The notes: generated by a model from the letters alone, not told the origin. A DNA stretch of 39,115 nucleotides from Gemmatimonadota bacterium (GCA_947463135.1 CANHTA010000010.1:1-39115); one strand, 5' to 3'. Positions 9,889 to 19,362 are shown, counted from the first letter of the stretch. A program made the numbers and translations.

Positions 9889-10997
9889 TGACGACTCAGG
9901 GCCCGATGACTCAGCCACCGGCCACCGAAAACCTGCTCGATCTCGCGCCCGATGCAGCCATGGCACGGCTGCAGGCCTGGCTGACAGAGCGTGGTGAGCC
10001 CTCGTACCGTTCGGTACAGATCTTTGCCCGACTCTGGGAGCGTCCGGTCCGGGCCTTTAGCGAGATCACCGAGCTGCCCATGGCCTTGCGTGACGCATTG
10101 ACCCGCTCGTTTCACCTCTCACGGCTCGAGCTGGCGACCCGCCAAACGTCGGTGGATGGCACCGAGAAGTTTCTCTTCCGGATGGACGATGGTCAGCTCA
10201 TTGAAACCGTCGCGATTCCGGATGGTGATCGGATCACGCTCTGCATTTCGTCACAAGCCGGTTGTGCACTCCAGTGTGCCTTCTGCGCCACGGGCGCGAT
10301 GGGATTTCAGCGGAACCTGCGGCCCTCCGAAATCGCCGGGCAGGTCCGTGAGCTGCACCTGATGTCACCGCCGATCGTCCCCACCAACATCGTGTTTATG
10401 GGTATGGGTGAACCCATGATGAACTGGAAGGCGGTTGATACCACGTTGTCGTTGCTGAACGATGCACGCGCCATGGGCATCGGGGCACGACATATCACCA
10501 TTTCCACCGTGGGTGTCCTCCCGGGCATCGTCGCGCTGTCGGCGCGCCGGGAGCAGTTCCGACTCGCCATTTCGATTCATGCCCCGAGCGATGAGCTCCG
10601 GGCCACCTTGATGCCCGTCAACACCAAGTATCCGCTGGCGGACGTCATCGCTGCCACCGCGGCGTTCGATCGTCGCGTGACGTTCGAGTATGTCATGCTG
10701 GGTGGCGTGAACGATCAACCGTCCCATGCCACCCAACTGGCGCAGCTGGCTCGCGAGTGCCGCGCATTCGTGAACCTGATTCCGTTGCACCCCGGCGGGA
10801 CGATGGGCTTCATACCATCGCCCACCTCGACCATCGCCGCCTTTGCGCGCGCGCTCCGGGTCCGTGGCGTGGAAACCGCCATCCGACGGAGCCGCGGACT
10901 CGATATCGCAGCCGCCTGCGGCCAACTACGGACGGAGCGTCTTGGTCGCCGGCTTCCAATCGCGGCCAACGAAGACCGTGAGATCCATGTAGCGTAG
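9885..10997 (+). CDS. rlmN: Dual-specificity 23S rRNA/tRNA methyltransferase RlmN
   Basis: A 370-residue radical-SAM enzyme methylating C2 of an adenosine in 23S rRNA (A2503 in E. coli) and of some tRNAs. Seen: the Cx3Cx2C cluster motif in CALQCAFCATG, the SAM-binding NIVFMGMGEPMMN, and the C-terminal methyl-carrying Cys in DIAAACGQL. The normal family end is reached at GQL; a further ~24 residues run into the convergent gene, overlapping it by 72 bases (10926-10997). The start ATG forms ATGA with the upstream stop; a second ATG follows directly at 9888. Confidence 0.95.
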   Translation: MMTTQGPMTQPPATENLLDLAPDAAMARLQAWLTERGEPSYRSVQIFARLWERPVRAFSEITELPMALRDALTRSFHLSRLELATRQTSVDGTEKFLFRMDDGQLIETVAIPDGDRITLCISSQAGCALQCAFCATGAMGFQRNLRPSEIAGQVRELHLMSPPIVPTNIVFMGMGEPMMNWKAVDTTLSLLNDARAMGIGARHITISTVGVLPGIVALSARREQFRLAISIHAPSDELRATLMPVNTKYPLADVIAATAAFDRRVTFEYVMLGGVNDQPSHATQLAQLARECRAFVNLIPLHPGGTMGFIPSPTSTIAAFARALRVRGVETAIRRSRGLDIAAACGQLRTERLGRRLPIAANEDREIHVA

Positions 10998-11429
10998 CGA
11001 ATCGGCACGCTCCTCGATGGTGCCGGTACCCAGTGCGCGTTGTAAACGGACGGCCCAGTCCGCGTGGCCGGTGTGTGACAGAATCACGGTCTTCTCCCGT
11101 CCGGTGCCCTGCTCCGTATCGTAATCCACGACATCGAACCCGCGATCACGTAATTCCAGGGTGGCGCGTCGGGCATAGCCCCGTGTGCCGGATGCATTGA
11201 GGACCCGCACGCGGACTCGGGTATCAAGCGGTGCGCGGGCAGACGAATCGGTAACGGCCGCCATGGTGCCTCGGGCGTCCTTATCGGCTGGCGTGTCCCG
11301 TAACTGCCACCAGCCGATGCTTGCGCCCACGAGGACGACGAGCAGCCCGCCAACGATCACCCATCCCTTGCGCCGACGACGTGGAGCATCCGGCGTAGGC
11401 ATGGACGGCCAACCACGCGTTGCCGTCAT
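10926..11429 (-). CDS. Membrane-anchored LytR_C-domain protein
   Basis: A 167-residue protein with an Arg-rich N-terminus (RRRRK), one membrane segment (VIVGGLLVVLVGASIGWW) and a C-terminal LytR_C domain (VRVRVLNASGTRGYAR, then DLTVFVGRDW near the end). LytR_C domains occur in cell-wall-associated proteins, alone or after LytR-CpsA-Psr domains; the biochemical role is unclear. The start ATG at 11429 makes ATGA with the yqeK stop; an ATG at 11444 would add five residues. The last 72 bases overlap the end of rlmN on the opposite strand. YqeK and LytR_C genes are often near neighbours, which supports the pairing. Confidence 0.85.
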   Translation of the reverse strand: MTATRGWPSMPTPDAPRRRRKGWVIVGGLLVVLVGASIGWWQLRDTPADKDARGTMAAVTDSSARAPLDTRVRVRVLNASGTRGYARRATLELRDRGFDVVDYDTEQGTGREKTVILSHTGHADWAVRLQRALGTGTIEERADSLRYMDLTVFVGRDWKPATKTLRP

Positions 11430-11989
11430 CGAACCTGCTCCCACAAGGCTACCGTTTCCAGCGCCAGCCCCTTCCCCTCACGAATCGCCCATTCGATGCG
11501 CATGCGTACAACCTGACGGAAGGCCGCGTCGAAGGCCCCTGGAACGCTGCGCGCGAGGAAGGCGCGATCTGCCTGCATAAACGCACGACCGGGTTCGAGA
11601 AAGTCCGCCATGTACAGCGCCCTCCCCACGCGCGACCACTCGCATTGTCCAACGGTGTGCCACCGTATCGCGTCCAGAACGTCCTGTCGCCTTTCGCCGT
11701 CGGCGGCAAGGCGGAGCGCCGCCGCTGGACCGTGGAGCATCCCGACGGGACGGTCAGAATCCCCCGTGTCAGCGCGCAGCGTCCCCTCGTCGGCGTCACG
11801 CACCGCATCGTGCCACGCGCCTGCGTCGGTCCATGCCTGCGCTTCGTCTACGGGGATGGCCATGGCGGTCGCCCACGAACGAAGCAGGGCGACGACGCGC
11901 GCAATGTGCGCGCGTCGCTTATCGGTGACGACCGCCCACGGCGGCAGCACCACATGCGGCAGCGTGTCGGACATCGCAGCGTTCACCAT
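11426..11989 (-). CDS. yqeK: YqeK-like HD-domain phosphohydrolase
   Basis: A 187-residue HD-superfamily protein. YqeK enzymes are reported to hydrolyse diadenosine tetraphosphate symmetrically. Seen metal ligands and motifs: His28 (AHIARV), His60-Asp61 (WHDAVRDA), His86 (LHGPAA), His111 in AIRWHTVG and Asp129 in YMADFLEPGR; the last two are characteristic of YqeK. The HD segment is slightly unusual: WHDAVRD in place of the common LLHDxxK. The start ATG at 11989 lies 5 bases after the trpA stop; a longer open frame into trpA has no homology. It is the only junction between trpC and the LytR_C gene that does not overlap. Confidence 0.82.
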   Translation of the reverse strand: MVNAAMSDTLPHVVLPPWAVVTDKRRAHIARVVALLRSWATAMAIPVDEAQAWTDAGAWHDAVRDADEGTLRADTGDSDRPVGMLHGPAAALRLAADGERRQDVLDAIRWHTVGQCEWSRVGRALYMADFLEPGRAFMQADRAFLARSVPGAFDAAFRQVVRMRIEWAIREGKGLALETVALWEQVR

Positions 11990-11994
11990 CACGA

Positions 11995-12801
11995 TCAGAT
12001 CTCGTCGAGCGCCGCGCGGAGCGCCTTCGTTAAAGTAACGGCCTCCGCCACCGATCGACCGGCCGCCCGAACCAGCGCGCTCCCCACGATCACGCCGTCG
12101 CCTAACCGTGCCGCCGCTTTCGCCTGAGCGGGCGTGGAAATCCCGAATCCAATGCAAATCGGAAGCGACGTAGCCGAGCGGAGGCGCGCCACCGTGTCCG
12201 GAAGGTCGTCGGGCAACTCGGCCCGTTCACCGGTCACCCCCAACCGACTGATCAGATACACAAACCCCCCACCGTGCTGCGCAATCTCCTTCATGCGGCC
12301 GACCGGTGTCGTCGGTGCCACCAACCGGACAAAGTCGAGCCCACTCGCCCCGAACCACGCCTCACGGGACGGATCGGCCCCTACCGGCAAATCGGTGATC
12401 AGCACGCCATCCACACCCGCGGCGCGCGCCCGAGCCAAGATGTCTGGCCCAGCCGCGATCACCGGGTTGAGATAACTGAACAGCACTACGGGGATGTCCA
12501 GCGCGGCATCACGTACAATTTGCAACGTCCGCTCGAGAGTGACCCCATGGTCCAGCGCGACTTGCGAGCTTTGCTGGATCACCGGCCCATCGGCCATCGG
12601 ATCGGAGAACGGGACACCGATTTCCATCACGTCGGCCCCGGCCGCTGCCACCCCACGCAGCAGCTCCACACTCTGCTCCGGATCGGGATGACCAGCCGTC
12701 ACATAACACACCAGTGCTCGGCGTCCCTCGGCCGAGAGCGCACGAAAGCGCGCTGTGAGCCGCGAGGCTACCGGAGCCACACCATCAGGAGAAATAGTCA
12801 C
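11995..12801 (-). CDS. trpA: Tryptophan synthase alpha subunit
   Basis: A 268-residue TIM-barrel subunit that cleaves indole-3-glycerol phosphate to indole and glyceraldehyde-3-phosphate and passes indole to TrpB. Seen: the catalytic pair Glu60 and Asp71 in MEIGVPFSDPMADGPVIQ, and the phosphate-binding GFGIST stretch near the end. The GTG at 12801 overlaps the end of the HD-GYP gene by 17 bases; a GTG seven codons later (12780) is an alternative start. Unusually, trpA is separated from trpB by two signalling genes. It probably depends on the same transcript from trpC. Confidence 0.95.
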   Translation of the reverse strand: MTISPDGVAPVASRLTARFRALSAEGRRALVCYVTAGHPDPEQSVELLRGVAAAGADVMEIGVPFSDPMADGPVIQQSSQVALDHGVTLERTLQIVRDAALDIPVVLFSYLNPVIAAGPDILARARAAGVDGVLITDLPVGADPSREAWFGASGLDFVRLVAPTTPVGRMKEIAQHGGGFVYLISRLGVTGERAELPDDLPDTVARLRSATSLPICIGFGISTPAQAKAAARLGDGVIVGSALVRAAGRSVAEAVTLTKALRAALDEI

Positions 12802-14245
12802 TCAGGTTAATTCCGTATCGTTTCGCGTCTTCGGTCCGAATGATCGTGCGTTCAAATTGGCCGGAGGCATCGCGTGAGGTGAGGTCATACGTATGACTAT
12901 CGAGCAGCCGATTCCCTCGTGCATCGGTTATCAGTCGAACCAAGGGACGGGAAAGAGCCGTTGGATCCGGATTTGCCGCCATCACGATCGCCATGGCGGA
13001 TGAATCGAGCACCACCAGCGTTCCCACCGGATAGACCCCCATCATGTTGATAAAGGCCTTCACCACGACCGGATCGACACCGTGACGCGGGTCATCGCGC
13101 ATGCCCTGCAGGACGTCCGCCGGCGACCAGGGGGCATTCTGATACACCCGCCTCGAGGTTGCGGCATCAAATCCGTCGGCCACCGAAATGATCTTCGTGA
13201 ACAGCATCAGATCACGCGATCGCAATGGCCGGGGATATCCCGACATGTCAATGCGCATGTGATGCTCATACGCCGTGGTCATGGCGCGCCACGGACGCTC
13301 TGACCCGGTTGGCATCGAGAAAATGGCGAGGACGCCCTGCCACGTGTGGGACTGCATGAACGCCCGCTCATTCCCGTCGAATGCGCCCCGCTTATTCAGG
13401 ACCTCAAGCGGGATACGGGATTTCCCCATGTCGTGCAGCAAGGCCGCAAGACCCAGATCCAACAGCTGAACCTTGCGCAGCCCCAACCGACGACCGAGCG
13501 CGACCGACAAAATGCTGACGTTCACGCTATGCACAAACGTGTATTCATCAAACTCGCGCAAGGTTGTAAGACCGATGAGCGAGGCCGGATCGGTCAGAAT
13601 GGCGTCAACAATTCCTTGCACCGCCCGCTTCACCCGCTTGAGTCCCACGCTGCGACCCATGCGAGCCGACGTCATGATATCACGGGTAACCGCGAGCGAC
13701 CGTGCGTAGGTTTGTTGTGCGCGCTCTTTGGCATCGAGTGCGGCCTCCTGCTGATCGGATTCCTCCACGACGGGAAGAAACTGGAAACACGAGACCTGTC
13801 GTTGCCGGACATAGGCGTCAATCTCACCGATTGGGTCTCTGGTCAATAGCTCCGGTGGCGGTGACTGGAGAAATCCCAACAGCACCATCCAATCACGAAG
13901 CGCAGCGGGACCAACTACGGTGAACCCACCAAGACCCGTTTCGTTCAACAGCCCCATGAGCGACGTAACGGCCGTGAAATTATCGAGCGTCAGTCGCAGA
14001 CGTGTTTCATTAACAAACAGATAGTCACCGACACGCCGCATTCCGCATTGGCCGTCCGTTGCTGCCACGCGCTCCACGGCGCTCATCAATTCGGTAACGG
14101 CCTTTTGTACCGCAATGTTCTCAATCGGATAGAGCCGGACTGCCCGTACCGCGCTATGCAGCGTCGTGACGAAGGCCCGCACGATCAACTGCTCTTGGGC
14201 ATCCGCTGGTCCACCACTGGCCGTGAGTCGCTGCGGACTTGTCAC
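12785..14245 (-). CDS. HD-GYP-domain protein with variant GYP motif
   Basis: A 486-residue protein. Residues ~22-160 form a region shared with the upstream HEAT-repeat protein (LYPIEN at 38-43; FLQSPP around 125-130). The HD-GYP domain covers ~230-420. Seen: His239, His271-Asp272 (LLHDMGK), His300 (QSHTWQG), His328-His329 and GYP 336-338, then ISVADGFDAATSRRVY. Canonical HD-GYP phosphodiesterases have HHExxDGxGYP; here it is HHMRIDMSGYP, so the Glu is Met and the DG is DM. HD-GYP proteins typically hydrolyse cyclic di-GMP, but the altered motif leaves activity or metal content open. The GTG start makes GTGA with the HEAT gene stop. No membrane segment is seen. Confidence 0.88.
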   Translation of the reverse strand: MTSPQRLTASGGPADAQEQLIVRAFVTTLHSAVRAVRLYPIENIAVQKAVTELMSAVERVAATDGQCGMRRVGDYLFVNETRLRLTLDNFTAVTSLMGLLNETGLGGFTVVGPAALRDWMVLLGFLQSPPPELLTRDPIGEIDAYVRQRQVSCFQFLPVVEESDQQEAALDAKERAQQTYARSLAVTRDIMTSARMGRSVGLKRVKRAVQGIVDAILTDPASLIGLTTLREFDEYTFVHSVNVSILSVALGRRLGLRKVQLLDLGLAALLHDMGKSRIPLEVLNKRGAFDGNERAFMQSHTWQGVLAIFSMPTGSERPWRAMTTAYEHHMRIDMSGYPRPLRSRDLMLFTKIISVADGFDAATSRRVYQNAPWSPADVLQGMRDDPRHGVDPVVVKAFINMMGVYPVGTLVVLDSSAMAIVMAANPDPTALSRPLVRLITDARGNRLLDSHTYDLTSRDASGQFERTIIRTEDAKRYGINLSDYFS

Positions 14246-15921
14246 GAATTCCCTCGCAGAGCACGAGCCACCGCGCTGCGGACCACGATGTCCTTCGTGT
14301 CGGCCGCGCGTCCCAGTGCTTCGATCGCCAGTGGTGTCGCGAGCATACCGAGTGTGCGCGCCGCGCAGGCGCGAAGGTCTGCGGGCTCACGCGGGCCGAG
14401 GAGGCCGCGTGCATTCAACACCGTATCCAACTCGGCCACACCAGCATCACCACAGGTACGACCGAAGGCGTCAAAGAGCGCCATCTTCTCGCTCAGATCC
14501 GCAGTCCGGAGCTCCTTGCGCCGCAGTGCCGTCAACAGGCGTGGGAGTGCCGGTGTATAGGCATAGGTGGCGAGCACGCGATACACGGCCACGCGCACCT
14601 CACGGCTGCCATCGTCAATGCCGCGCTCCACAGCCTGCAGCGCCGCTGGTGATTTGATCTCACCGAGGACCTTGATCGCCTCAACCCGCAGTGCCTCGCT
14701 GCCACTACGGAGGAGTCGGGAGAGCGCAGGGACCGTCGCGGGGGTCGCCACCTGCGCGGCGAGCTGTAAGGCCCCGTAGACGACCGACTCGTCGGTGTGT
14801 TCAAGCAGCTGGGCCACCATGGCCGTATTGGCCATCGCCACCCGGAGGGCGGCGCGTCCGACGATCGCTCGTGCCGGTGATGCCGTCTCTCGACCCAGCC
14901 ACAGCAGGAGCGGTTCCAAGGCGGACGGACGCAGTTCCATGAGCAATTCCTCGAACAGTGCCGCCGCCGGACTCAGCGCATGTTCATCGATCGCCTGCAG
15001 CAGCTGCGACATCGCCGACGGTTCGCTCAACCGTGCCGACAATCCTCTCAGCAGTGGTAGGCACTCATCCTCCACGGCGATCCGCCGCGCGGCGGCAGCA
15101 GCTTCCCGCAAACAGTACGCCACCAGCGCGAACTCACCGACCGAGAGGAATTCGATGAACAGCTGGTCAATCGTTGCCAGCGCTTCCGTCCGCGATTCGA
15201 GGATCGCCTGCCCTTCGACGATGTCGAGTAAACTGGCCAAGACCAGCCGACGATGATCGGTGGCATACTCGCGCGCGAGCTCGCTTTGCAGATACTCGAC
15301 CTCACCCGGATCGAGGAAATACAGCGTGGAATCAAAGTCTTCCACACGAACCGTCCCCGATGGAGCGTCCTCGCCAACGGGCATCAACTCCGCTGGTGGC
15401 GCTCCCGACATCGTGCCACTTCCTGTCTCGGTCCCGCGCGCGAGCGGCACGTTACCGTCGGAATCGTGCTCAACGTGGGTGTACTCCAGCGAAGAAAAAT
15501 CAGCAGCCCACAACAGCGTGACGAGATCGTCCTCATCGGGCGAGGCGCTGCGTGCTTCCTGAAACAGCTTGAGGATCGCCGTAAGCTCAGTCGTCTCAAA
15601 GCCAGGGTGCAGCGTGAGGGTACGAAGGCCATCGCGATACAGGAGCCAGGGCAGACCATCCGTCCCACGCTCAAGATCACGATACACCGTACGCCCTTCC
15701 CACTCGAACGACATCTCCTTAATGCGAATCTGCAGAGGATCGGCGACACGCCACACCTTCCCGAATGCCACACCGACCCGCTCCATGGCGGCGGCTCGGG
15801 TCGGATTGTTCGGGAGGTACAATTGCATCGCACGAAGCGCCTTTGCGAAGACGCCCAACGCGTCCTCCACCACCGATGCGGCGTCCAGCGACGTAGCCAA
15901 CTCGGCGCCAGAGGCGATCAT
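14242..15921 (-). CDS. HEAT-repeat protein sharing N-terminal region with adjacent HD-GYP protein
   Basis: A 559-residue protein, apparently cytoplasmic. The N-terminal region contains LYLPNNP (34-40), [15 protein letters not shown] (93-107) and [12 protein letters not shown] (131-142), a pattern I associate with HD-GYP and HEAT-repeat signalling proteins. After a low-complexity linker (~150-190) the rest is helical, with clear HEAT repeats in the C-terminal half (for example [17 protein letters not shown] and [16 protein letters not shown]). HEAT repeats are protein-interaction scaffolds; no catalytic motif is visible. It overlaps trpB and the HD-GYP gene by 4 bases each, so it is translated as part of the trp operon. 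Function unknown; a partner or scaffold for the HD-GYP protein is an inference. Confidence 0.82.
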   Translation of the reverse strand: MIASGAELATSLDAASVVEDALGVFAKALRAMQLYLPNNPTRAAAMERVGVAFGKVWRVADPLQIRIKEMSFEWEGRTVYRDLERGTDGLPWLLYRDGLRTLTLHPGFETTELTAILKLFQEARSASPDEDDLVTLLWAADFSSLEYTHVEHDSDGNVPLARGTETGSGTMSGAPPAELMPVGEDAPSGTVRVEDFDSTLYFLDPGEVEYLQSELAREYATDHRRLVLASLLDIVEGQAILESRTEALATIDQLFIEFLSVGEFALVAYCLREAAAAARRIAVEDECLPLLRGLSARLSEPSAMSQLLQAIDEHALSPAAALFEELLMELRPSALEPLLLWLGRETASPARAIVGRAALRVAMANTAMVAQLLEHTDESVVYGALQLAAQVATPATVPALSRLLRSGSEALRVEAIKVLGEIKSPAALQAVERGIDDGSREVRVAVYRVLATYAYTPALPRLLTALRRKELRTADLSEKMALFDAFGRTCGDAGVAELDTVLNARGLLGPREPADLRACAARTLGMLATPLAIEALGRAADTKDIVVRSAVARALRGNS

Positions 15922-17126
15922 ATCTCAGGCAAAACGTGTTGATTGATCGTACCAATGTCCTTGTCGCCCCGACCGCTCACGCACAGGAGCACCGGCTCGC
16001 CCTCGGACCACCGTCCCGCCGCCCGCTCAAGCCATGCGACCGCGTGCGCGGTCTCGAGCGCCGGAATAATCCCCTCAAGCCGGCTCAACAAGGCCACACC
16101 ACGGAGCGCTTCGCGATCATCAACCGAGACGTATTCGGCGCGACCGGTGTCATGGAGCCAGGCATGCTCAGGACCGACACCGGGATAATCCAACCCCGCA
16201 GAGATACTGTGCGCCGGATGCACCTGACCATGGGCATCCTGCAGCAAGTAGCTCAGCGATCCATGGAGGACCCCGGGCGTTCCTCGCGTAATGGACGCAC
16301 TGTGCCGGTCGGTGTGGAGCCCCTCGCCGGCCGCTTCAACGCCCACGAGTTCTACACCGGCATCGTCAACAAAGCCGGCGAAAATGCCCATCGCATTCGA
16401 TCCGCCCCCGACACAGGCCACCACCGTCTTGGGGAGCGAACCGGCCTTGGCCATCATCTGCGCGCGTGCCTCAACACCGATCACGGACTGAAAGGCCCGA
16501 ACCATGCGTGGGTAGGGGGCCGGACCAACGACCGAGCCGATGATGTAGTGACTGTCGGTAACCGAACCGACCCAATCACGGATGGCTTCCGTCGTCGCGT
16601 CCTTCAGCGTTCGCGTACCAGACAACACGGGGATGACACGCGCACCGAGCAGGCCCATACGGAACACGTTCAGTGCCTGCCGCTCCATGTCCTCCTCGCC
16701 CATGTAGACCACGCACTCCAAACCAAATCGCGCGCAGATCGTGGCGGTGGCGACGCCATGCTGCCCCGCCCCCGTTTCGGCGATGATGCGGCGCTTTCCC
16801 ATGCGACGCGCCAACAGCGCCTGTCCAACGGTGTTGTTGATCTTATGCGCGCCCGTGTGACAGAGGTCTTCACGCTTCATCCACACCGGTGCGCCGATGC
16901 GGGCACTGAGCCGCGGCGCAAACGACAGCGCGGTGGGGCGTCCGACATATTCACGGAGCAAGGCATCCAGCTCCGACTGAAACGCCGCATCGTGACACGA
17001 CTCCGCGAATGCCGCCTCGAGCGCATCCAGCGCCGGAATGAGTGTTTCCGGCACATACCGACCACCAAATGGTCCGAATCGATCATTCGACGCGATCTCG
17101 TTGATCGCCGTCTCCGCCACCGTCAT
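15918..17126 (-). CDS. trpB: Tryptophan synthase beta subunit
   Basis: A 402-residue PLP enzyme condensing indole with serine to tryptophan. Seen: an N-terminal [13 protein letters not shown], the PLP lysine Lys95 in HTGAHKINN, the ETGAGQHG loop and the phosphate-binding [10 protein letters not shown]. This is the usual TrpB1 type that partners TrpA. It overlaps trpF (ATGA at 17123-17126) and the HEAT-repeat gene (ATGA at 15918-15921). A long open frame on the opposite strand is only a codon-bias shadow. Confidence 0.97.
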   Translation of the reverse strand: MTVAETAINEIASNDRFGPFGGRYVPETLIPALDALEAAFAESCHDAAFQSELDALLREYVGRPTALSFAPRLSARIGAPVWMKREDLCHTGAHKINNTVGQALLARRMGKRRIIAETGAGQHGVATATICARFGLECVVYMGEEDMERQALNVFRMGLLGARVIPVLSGTRTLKDATTEAIRDWVGSVTDSHYIIGSVVGPAPYPRMVRAFQSVIGVEARAQMMAKAGSLPKTVVACVGGGSNAMGIFAGFVDDAGVELVGVEAAGEGLHTDRHSASITRGTPGVLHGSLSYLLQDAHGQVHPAHSISAGLDYPGVGPEHAWLHDTGRAEYVSVDDREALRGVALLSRLEGIIPALETAHAVAWLERAAGRWSEGEPVLLCVSGRGDKDIGTINQHVLPEI

Positions 17127-17824
17127 CGCTGCATCCCTGCGGCCGAGCGAACGGCCGCGATGAACTGTTCGACCAAAACGGGATCTTTGACACCCGTCGA
17201 GGTCTCTACTCCGGAAGATACGTCGACAACGTCAGGCGCAAGCAATCGGATAGCTTCTTCCACATTATGGGGGCGTAACCCACCGGCGAGGACGATTTGT
17301 ACCCCAGGGATAGACTCCCGAAGGGCCCAAACGTCATGCTGGAGTCCACCCCAGTCCAGTGCGACCCCCGTTCCCCCGAGCTGTCCCACCACGTGGGCAT
17401 CAAGCACCACCACCCCCGCCGCTTCAGCGAGGCCCGTGGCGCCCTCGGGGAGGGCGGTACCGACCACGCGGAGCACTGGCCAGACGGTCCGCCCGGTTTC
17501 GCGTCGTATGGTGCGAATGCCATCGGGCGTCGCATGCCCGTGGAGTTGCGCAACCTCGAGATCGAGCGCCTGTACCGTCCGAATGACCTCCTCGGCACCC
17601 TGATCGCCGAACACCACCACGCGCTGCACCGTGGCGCGGCGCGGTCCCAGCACCCGACGAGCGCCATCAACCGAGAGCTGCCGTGCGCCCCCGGCCATAA
17701 TCGCCCCAACGTACGCCGTCCCGCTGCGCTCCGCCCCCTCCGCGTCTGAGGCCCGGGTCAGACCGCAAATTTTGACCGCAACCGAACCGGAGCGGGTGGT
17801 GTCAGACGCGCCGGTCGAGCTCAC
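17123..17824 (-). CDS. trpF: Phosphoribosylanthranilate isomerase
   Basis: A 233-residue TIM-barrel enzyme converting phosphoribosylanthranilate to CdRP. Seen: [12 protein letters not shown] with the catalytic Cys20, [13 protein letters not shown], and the C-terminal phosphate-binding stretches GGTGVALDW and [14 protein letters not shown]. The start is a GTG at 17824 forming GTGA with the trpC stop; the first ~14 residues are a non-conserved leader. Coupled on both sides in the trpC-trpF-trpB order. Confidence 0.95.
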   Translation of the reverse strand: MSSTGASDTTRSGSVAVKICGLTRASDAEGAERSGTAYVGAIMAGGARQLSVDGARRVLGPRRATVQRVVVFGDQGAEEVIRTVQALDLEVAQLHGHATPDGIRTIRRETGRTVWPVLRVVGTALPEGATGLAEAAGVVVLDAHVVGQLGGTGVALDWGGLQHDVWALRESIPGVQIVLAGGLRPHNVEEAIRLLAPDVVDVSSGVETSTGVKDPVLVEQFIAAVRSAAGMQR

Positions 17825-18666
17825 CGGCGCGCGGTGGTTGAGCGGGGGATCCCGGACAGGTCGGCAACCGCCGCGACCGGGTCGCTCGCGGCCGAGACGG
17901 CGGATCCGACCAGAATCGCATCAGCGCCCGCGTGAGCGGAGGCCATCACATCGTGGGCAATCCGCATGCCGCTCTCGGCCACCGCGATGCAGCACGCGGG
18001 AATGTGTGGAATGACCGCAGGGGCTGTCGCTGGGTCGATGGTGAGGGTTTCAAGATTGCGATTATTCACCCCGATCACGGGGGCACCGACCGCCAAGGCC
18101 CGGGCGAGCTCCTCCTCGTCGCGAACTTCCACGAGGGTGGCCAGACCGCATTCGTGCGCGGCCTCGATGAGTCGGACCAGCTCGTCTGGTGAAAGGGCCC
18201 GCACGATCAGCAACGCGGCGGAGGCCCCACAAACCCGTGCCTCCCAGAGTTGCACGGGGTGCACCAGAAAGTCCTTCCGAATCACCGGTACGTGCACCCG
18301 CGCGGCGACGGCGGCGAGGTCATCGAGGGAGCCGCCGAAACGTGTGGGTTCCGTGAGCACAGAGATGGCCGCTGCGCCACCCGCTACGTACCGAACGGCC
18401 TGCTGCGCCGCATCGAGGTGGGCGTTGATGGTCCCCTTGGAAGGCGAGGCACGCTTGACTTCCGCGATGACACGAAGGAACGGCCCACGAAGTGCCGCGG
18501 TGAAGGCCTCGACCGACGAGGGACCCGAGGGCAGATCCTGACAAGCCCGCCGGAGGTCCGGGAGCGTATGCCGCACCCGCTCCGCCCGGTCATGAGCGGC
18601 ACGGGTGAGTTCGCCCAGCGTCCCGGTTGGGAACGTCCACGAATGCCGCGAAGATAATGCTTGCAC
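17821..18666 (-). CDS. trpC: Indole-3-glycerol phosphate synthase
   Basis: About 281 residues, a TIM-barrel enzyme closing the indole ring from CdRP. Seen: VIAEVKRASPSKG with the substrate-binding Lys/Ser, PVIRKDFLVHPVQLWEAR, IGVNNRNLETL and the C-terminal VAESGMR and ADAILVGSA phosphate loops. The start is uncertain. The GTG at 18666 is the only standard start that keeps the whole N-terminal helix region (WTFPTGTLGELTRAAHDRA) without running through the lexA control region. A longer frame to 18888 would overlap lexA coding sequence and is rejected. It is the first gene of the minus-strand trp operon and diverges from lexA. Confidence 0.9.
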   Translation of the reverse strand: MQALSSRHSWTFPTGTLGELTRAAHDRAERVRHTLPDLRRACQDLPSGPSSVEAFTAALRGPFLRVIAEVKRASPSKGTINAHLDAAQQAVRYVAGGAAAISVLTEPTRFGGSLDDLAAVAARVHVPVIRKDFLVHPVQLWEARVCGASAALLIVRALSPDELVRLIEAAHECGLATLVEVRDEEELARALAVGAPVIGVNNRNLETLTIDPATAPAVIPHIPACCIAVAESGMRIAHDVMASAHAGADAILVGSAVSAASDPVAAVADLSGIPRSTTARR

Positions 18667-18689
18667 TTCGGCCTGTGTTCGGTTAGCGT
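18661..18689 (+). promoter_or_regulatory. Putative lexA promoter
   Basis: TTGCAC (18661-18666), a 17-base spacer and TAGCGT (18684-18689) on the plus strand. The -10-like hexamer is 64 bases before the lexA ATG, so this would give a leader of ~57 bases. The -35-like hexamer coincides with the presumed GTG start of the divergent trpC. I found no match to the E. coli (CTG-N10-CAG) or Gram-positive (GAAC-N4-GTTC) SOS boxes here. Confidence 0.4.
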
Positions 18690-18753
18690 GGAGATGGTTG
18701 ATTCGGCCTACCTTCGGGGTCAGCCTCGAGACGTCCTCATACGTGGAGCAAAC

Positions 18754-19362
18754 ATGGCGCTCACCAAGCGACAGCGGGAAATCCTGTCCTTTCTCTCGGA
18801 CTACAATGAGGAGAATGGATATGCCCCAAGCTTCGAAGAGATCGCGGCGCGCTTCAACTATAACTCGTTGGCCACCGTTCATGAGCATCTGACCAATCTC
18901 GAGCGGAAGGGCTACATCAAGCGGTCGTACAATGAGAGCCGCGCCATCGAGATTCTGCCCACCGAGCTGTATCAGCGAGCCGTCGAGCTGCCGTTACTCG
19001 GCACCGTGGCGGCCGGCGCTCCCCTGGAGGCGATCCATACGGGCGAGACCATGTCGGTCCCCGATGGGTTCCTGCGGCGCGGGGGCAACCATTATGTGTT
19101 GAAGGTTCGCGGCGATTCCATGATCGAGGAGCAGATCAAGGATGGCGATTATGTCGTCATCAATGATCGCCACGCGGCCGATAACGGCGAGATGGTCATT
19201 GCGCTGCTCGACGGGTCCGGGGCCACCGTCAAGCGGTACTATCGCGAGCGCGATGGACGAATCCGGCTGCAGCCCGCCAACGAAACGATGTCGCCCCTGT
19301 TGGTGAACGAGGACGATGTGCGCATCCAGGGCATCGTCGTTGGGGTGTTGCGTCGCTACTGA
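18754..19362 (+). CDS. lexA: SOS repressor LexA
   Basis: A 202-residue transcriptional repressor that self-cleaves on contact with RecA filaments. Seen: a winged-helix DNA-binding domain (LTKRQREILSFLSDY, recognition region SLATVHEHLTNLERKGYI 38-55), the Ala87-Gly88 cleavage site in VAAGAPLEA, the catalytic Ser122 (GDSMIEEQI) and Lys160 (ATVKRYY). The ATG at 18754 is chosen because it is preceded by GGAG and gives the standard LexA N-terminus. The stop overlaps the convergent trpD stop by 7 bases. Its position between trpC and trpD is unusual. Confidence 0.97.
   Translation: MALTKRQREILSFLSDYNEENGYAPSFEEIAARFNYNSLATVHEHLTNLERKGYIKRSYNESRAIEILPTELYQRAVELPLLGTVAAGAPLEAIHTGETMSVPDGFLRRGGNHYVLKVRGDSMIEEQIKDGDYVVINDRHAADNGEMVIALLDGSGATVKRYYRERDGRIRLQPANETMSPLLVNEDDVRIQGIVVGVLRRY

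Noticed and set aside
15936-17603. A 555-codon open frame on the plus strand opposite trpB and trpF
   Set aside because: It is fully antisense to two well-conserved enzymes and its translation (Arg/His/Gly-rich) resembles no protein; GC-rich codon bias commonly opens such shadow frames.
18667-18753. SOS box for LexA autoregulation
   Set aside because: I looked for CTG-N10-CAG and GAAC-N4-GTTC forms and found neither; the operator in this lineage may differ, so no site is claimed.
18690-18753. trp leader peptide, attenuator or T-box before trpC/trpD
   Set aside because: No Trp-rich short frame followed by alternative hairpins is visible upstream of trpC or of the GAF-trpD unit.
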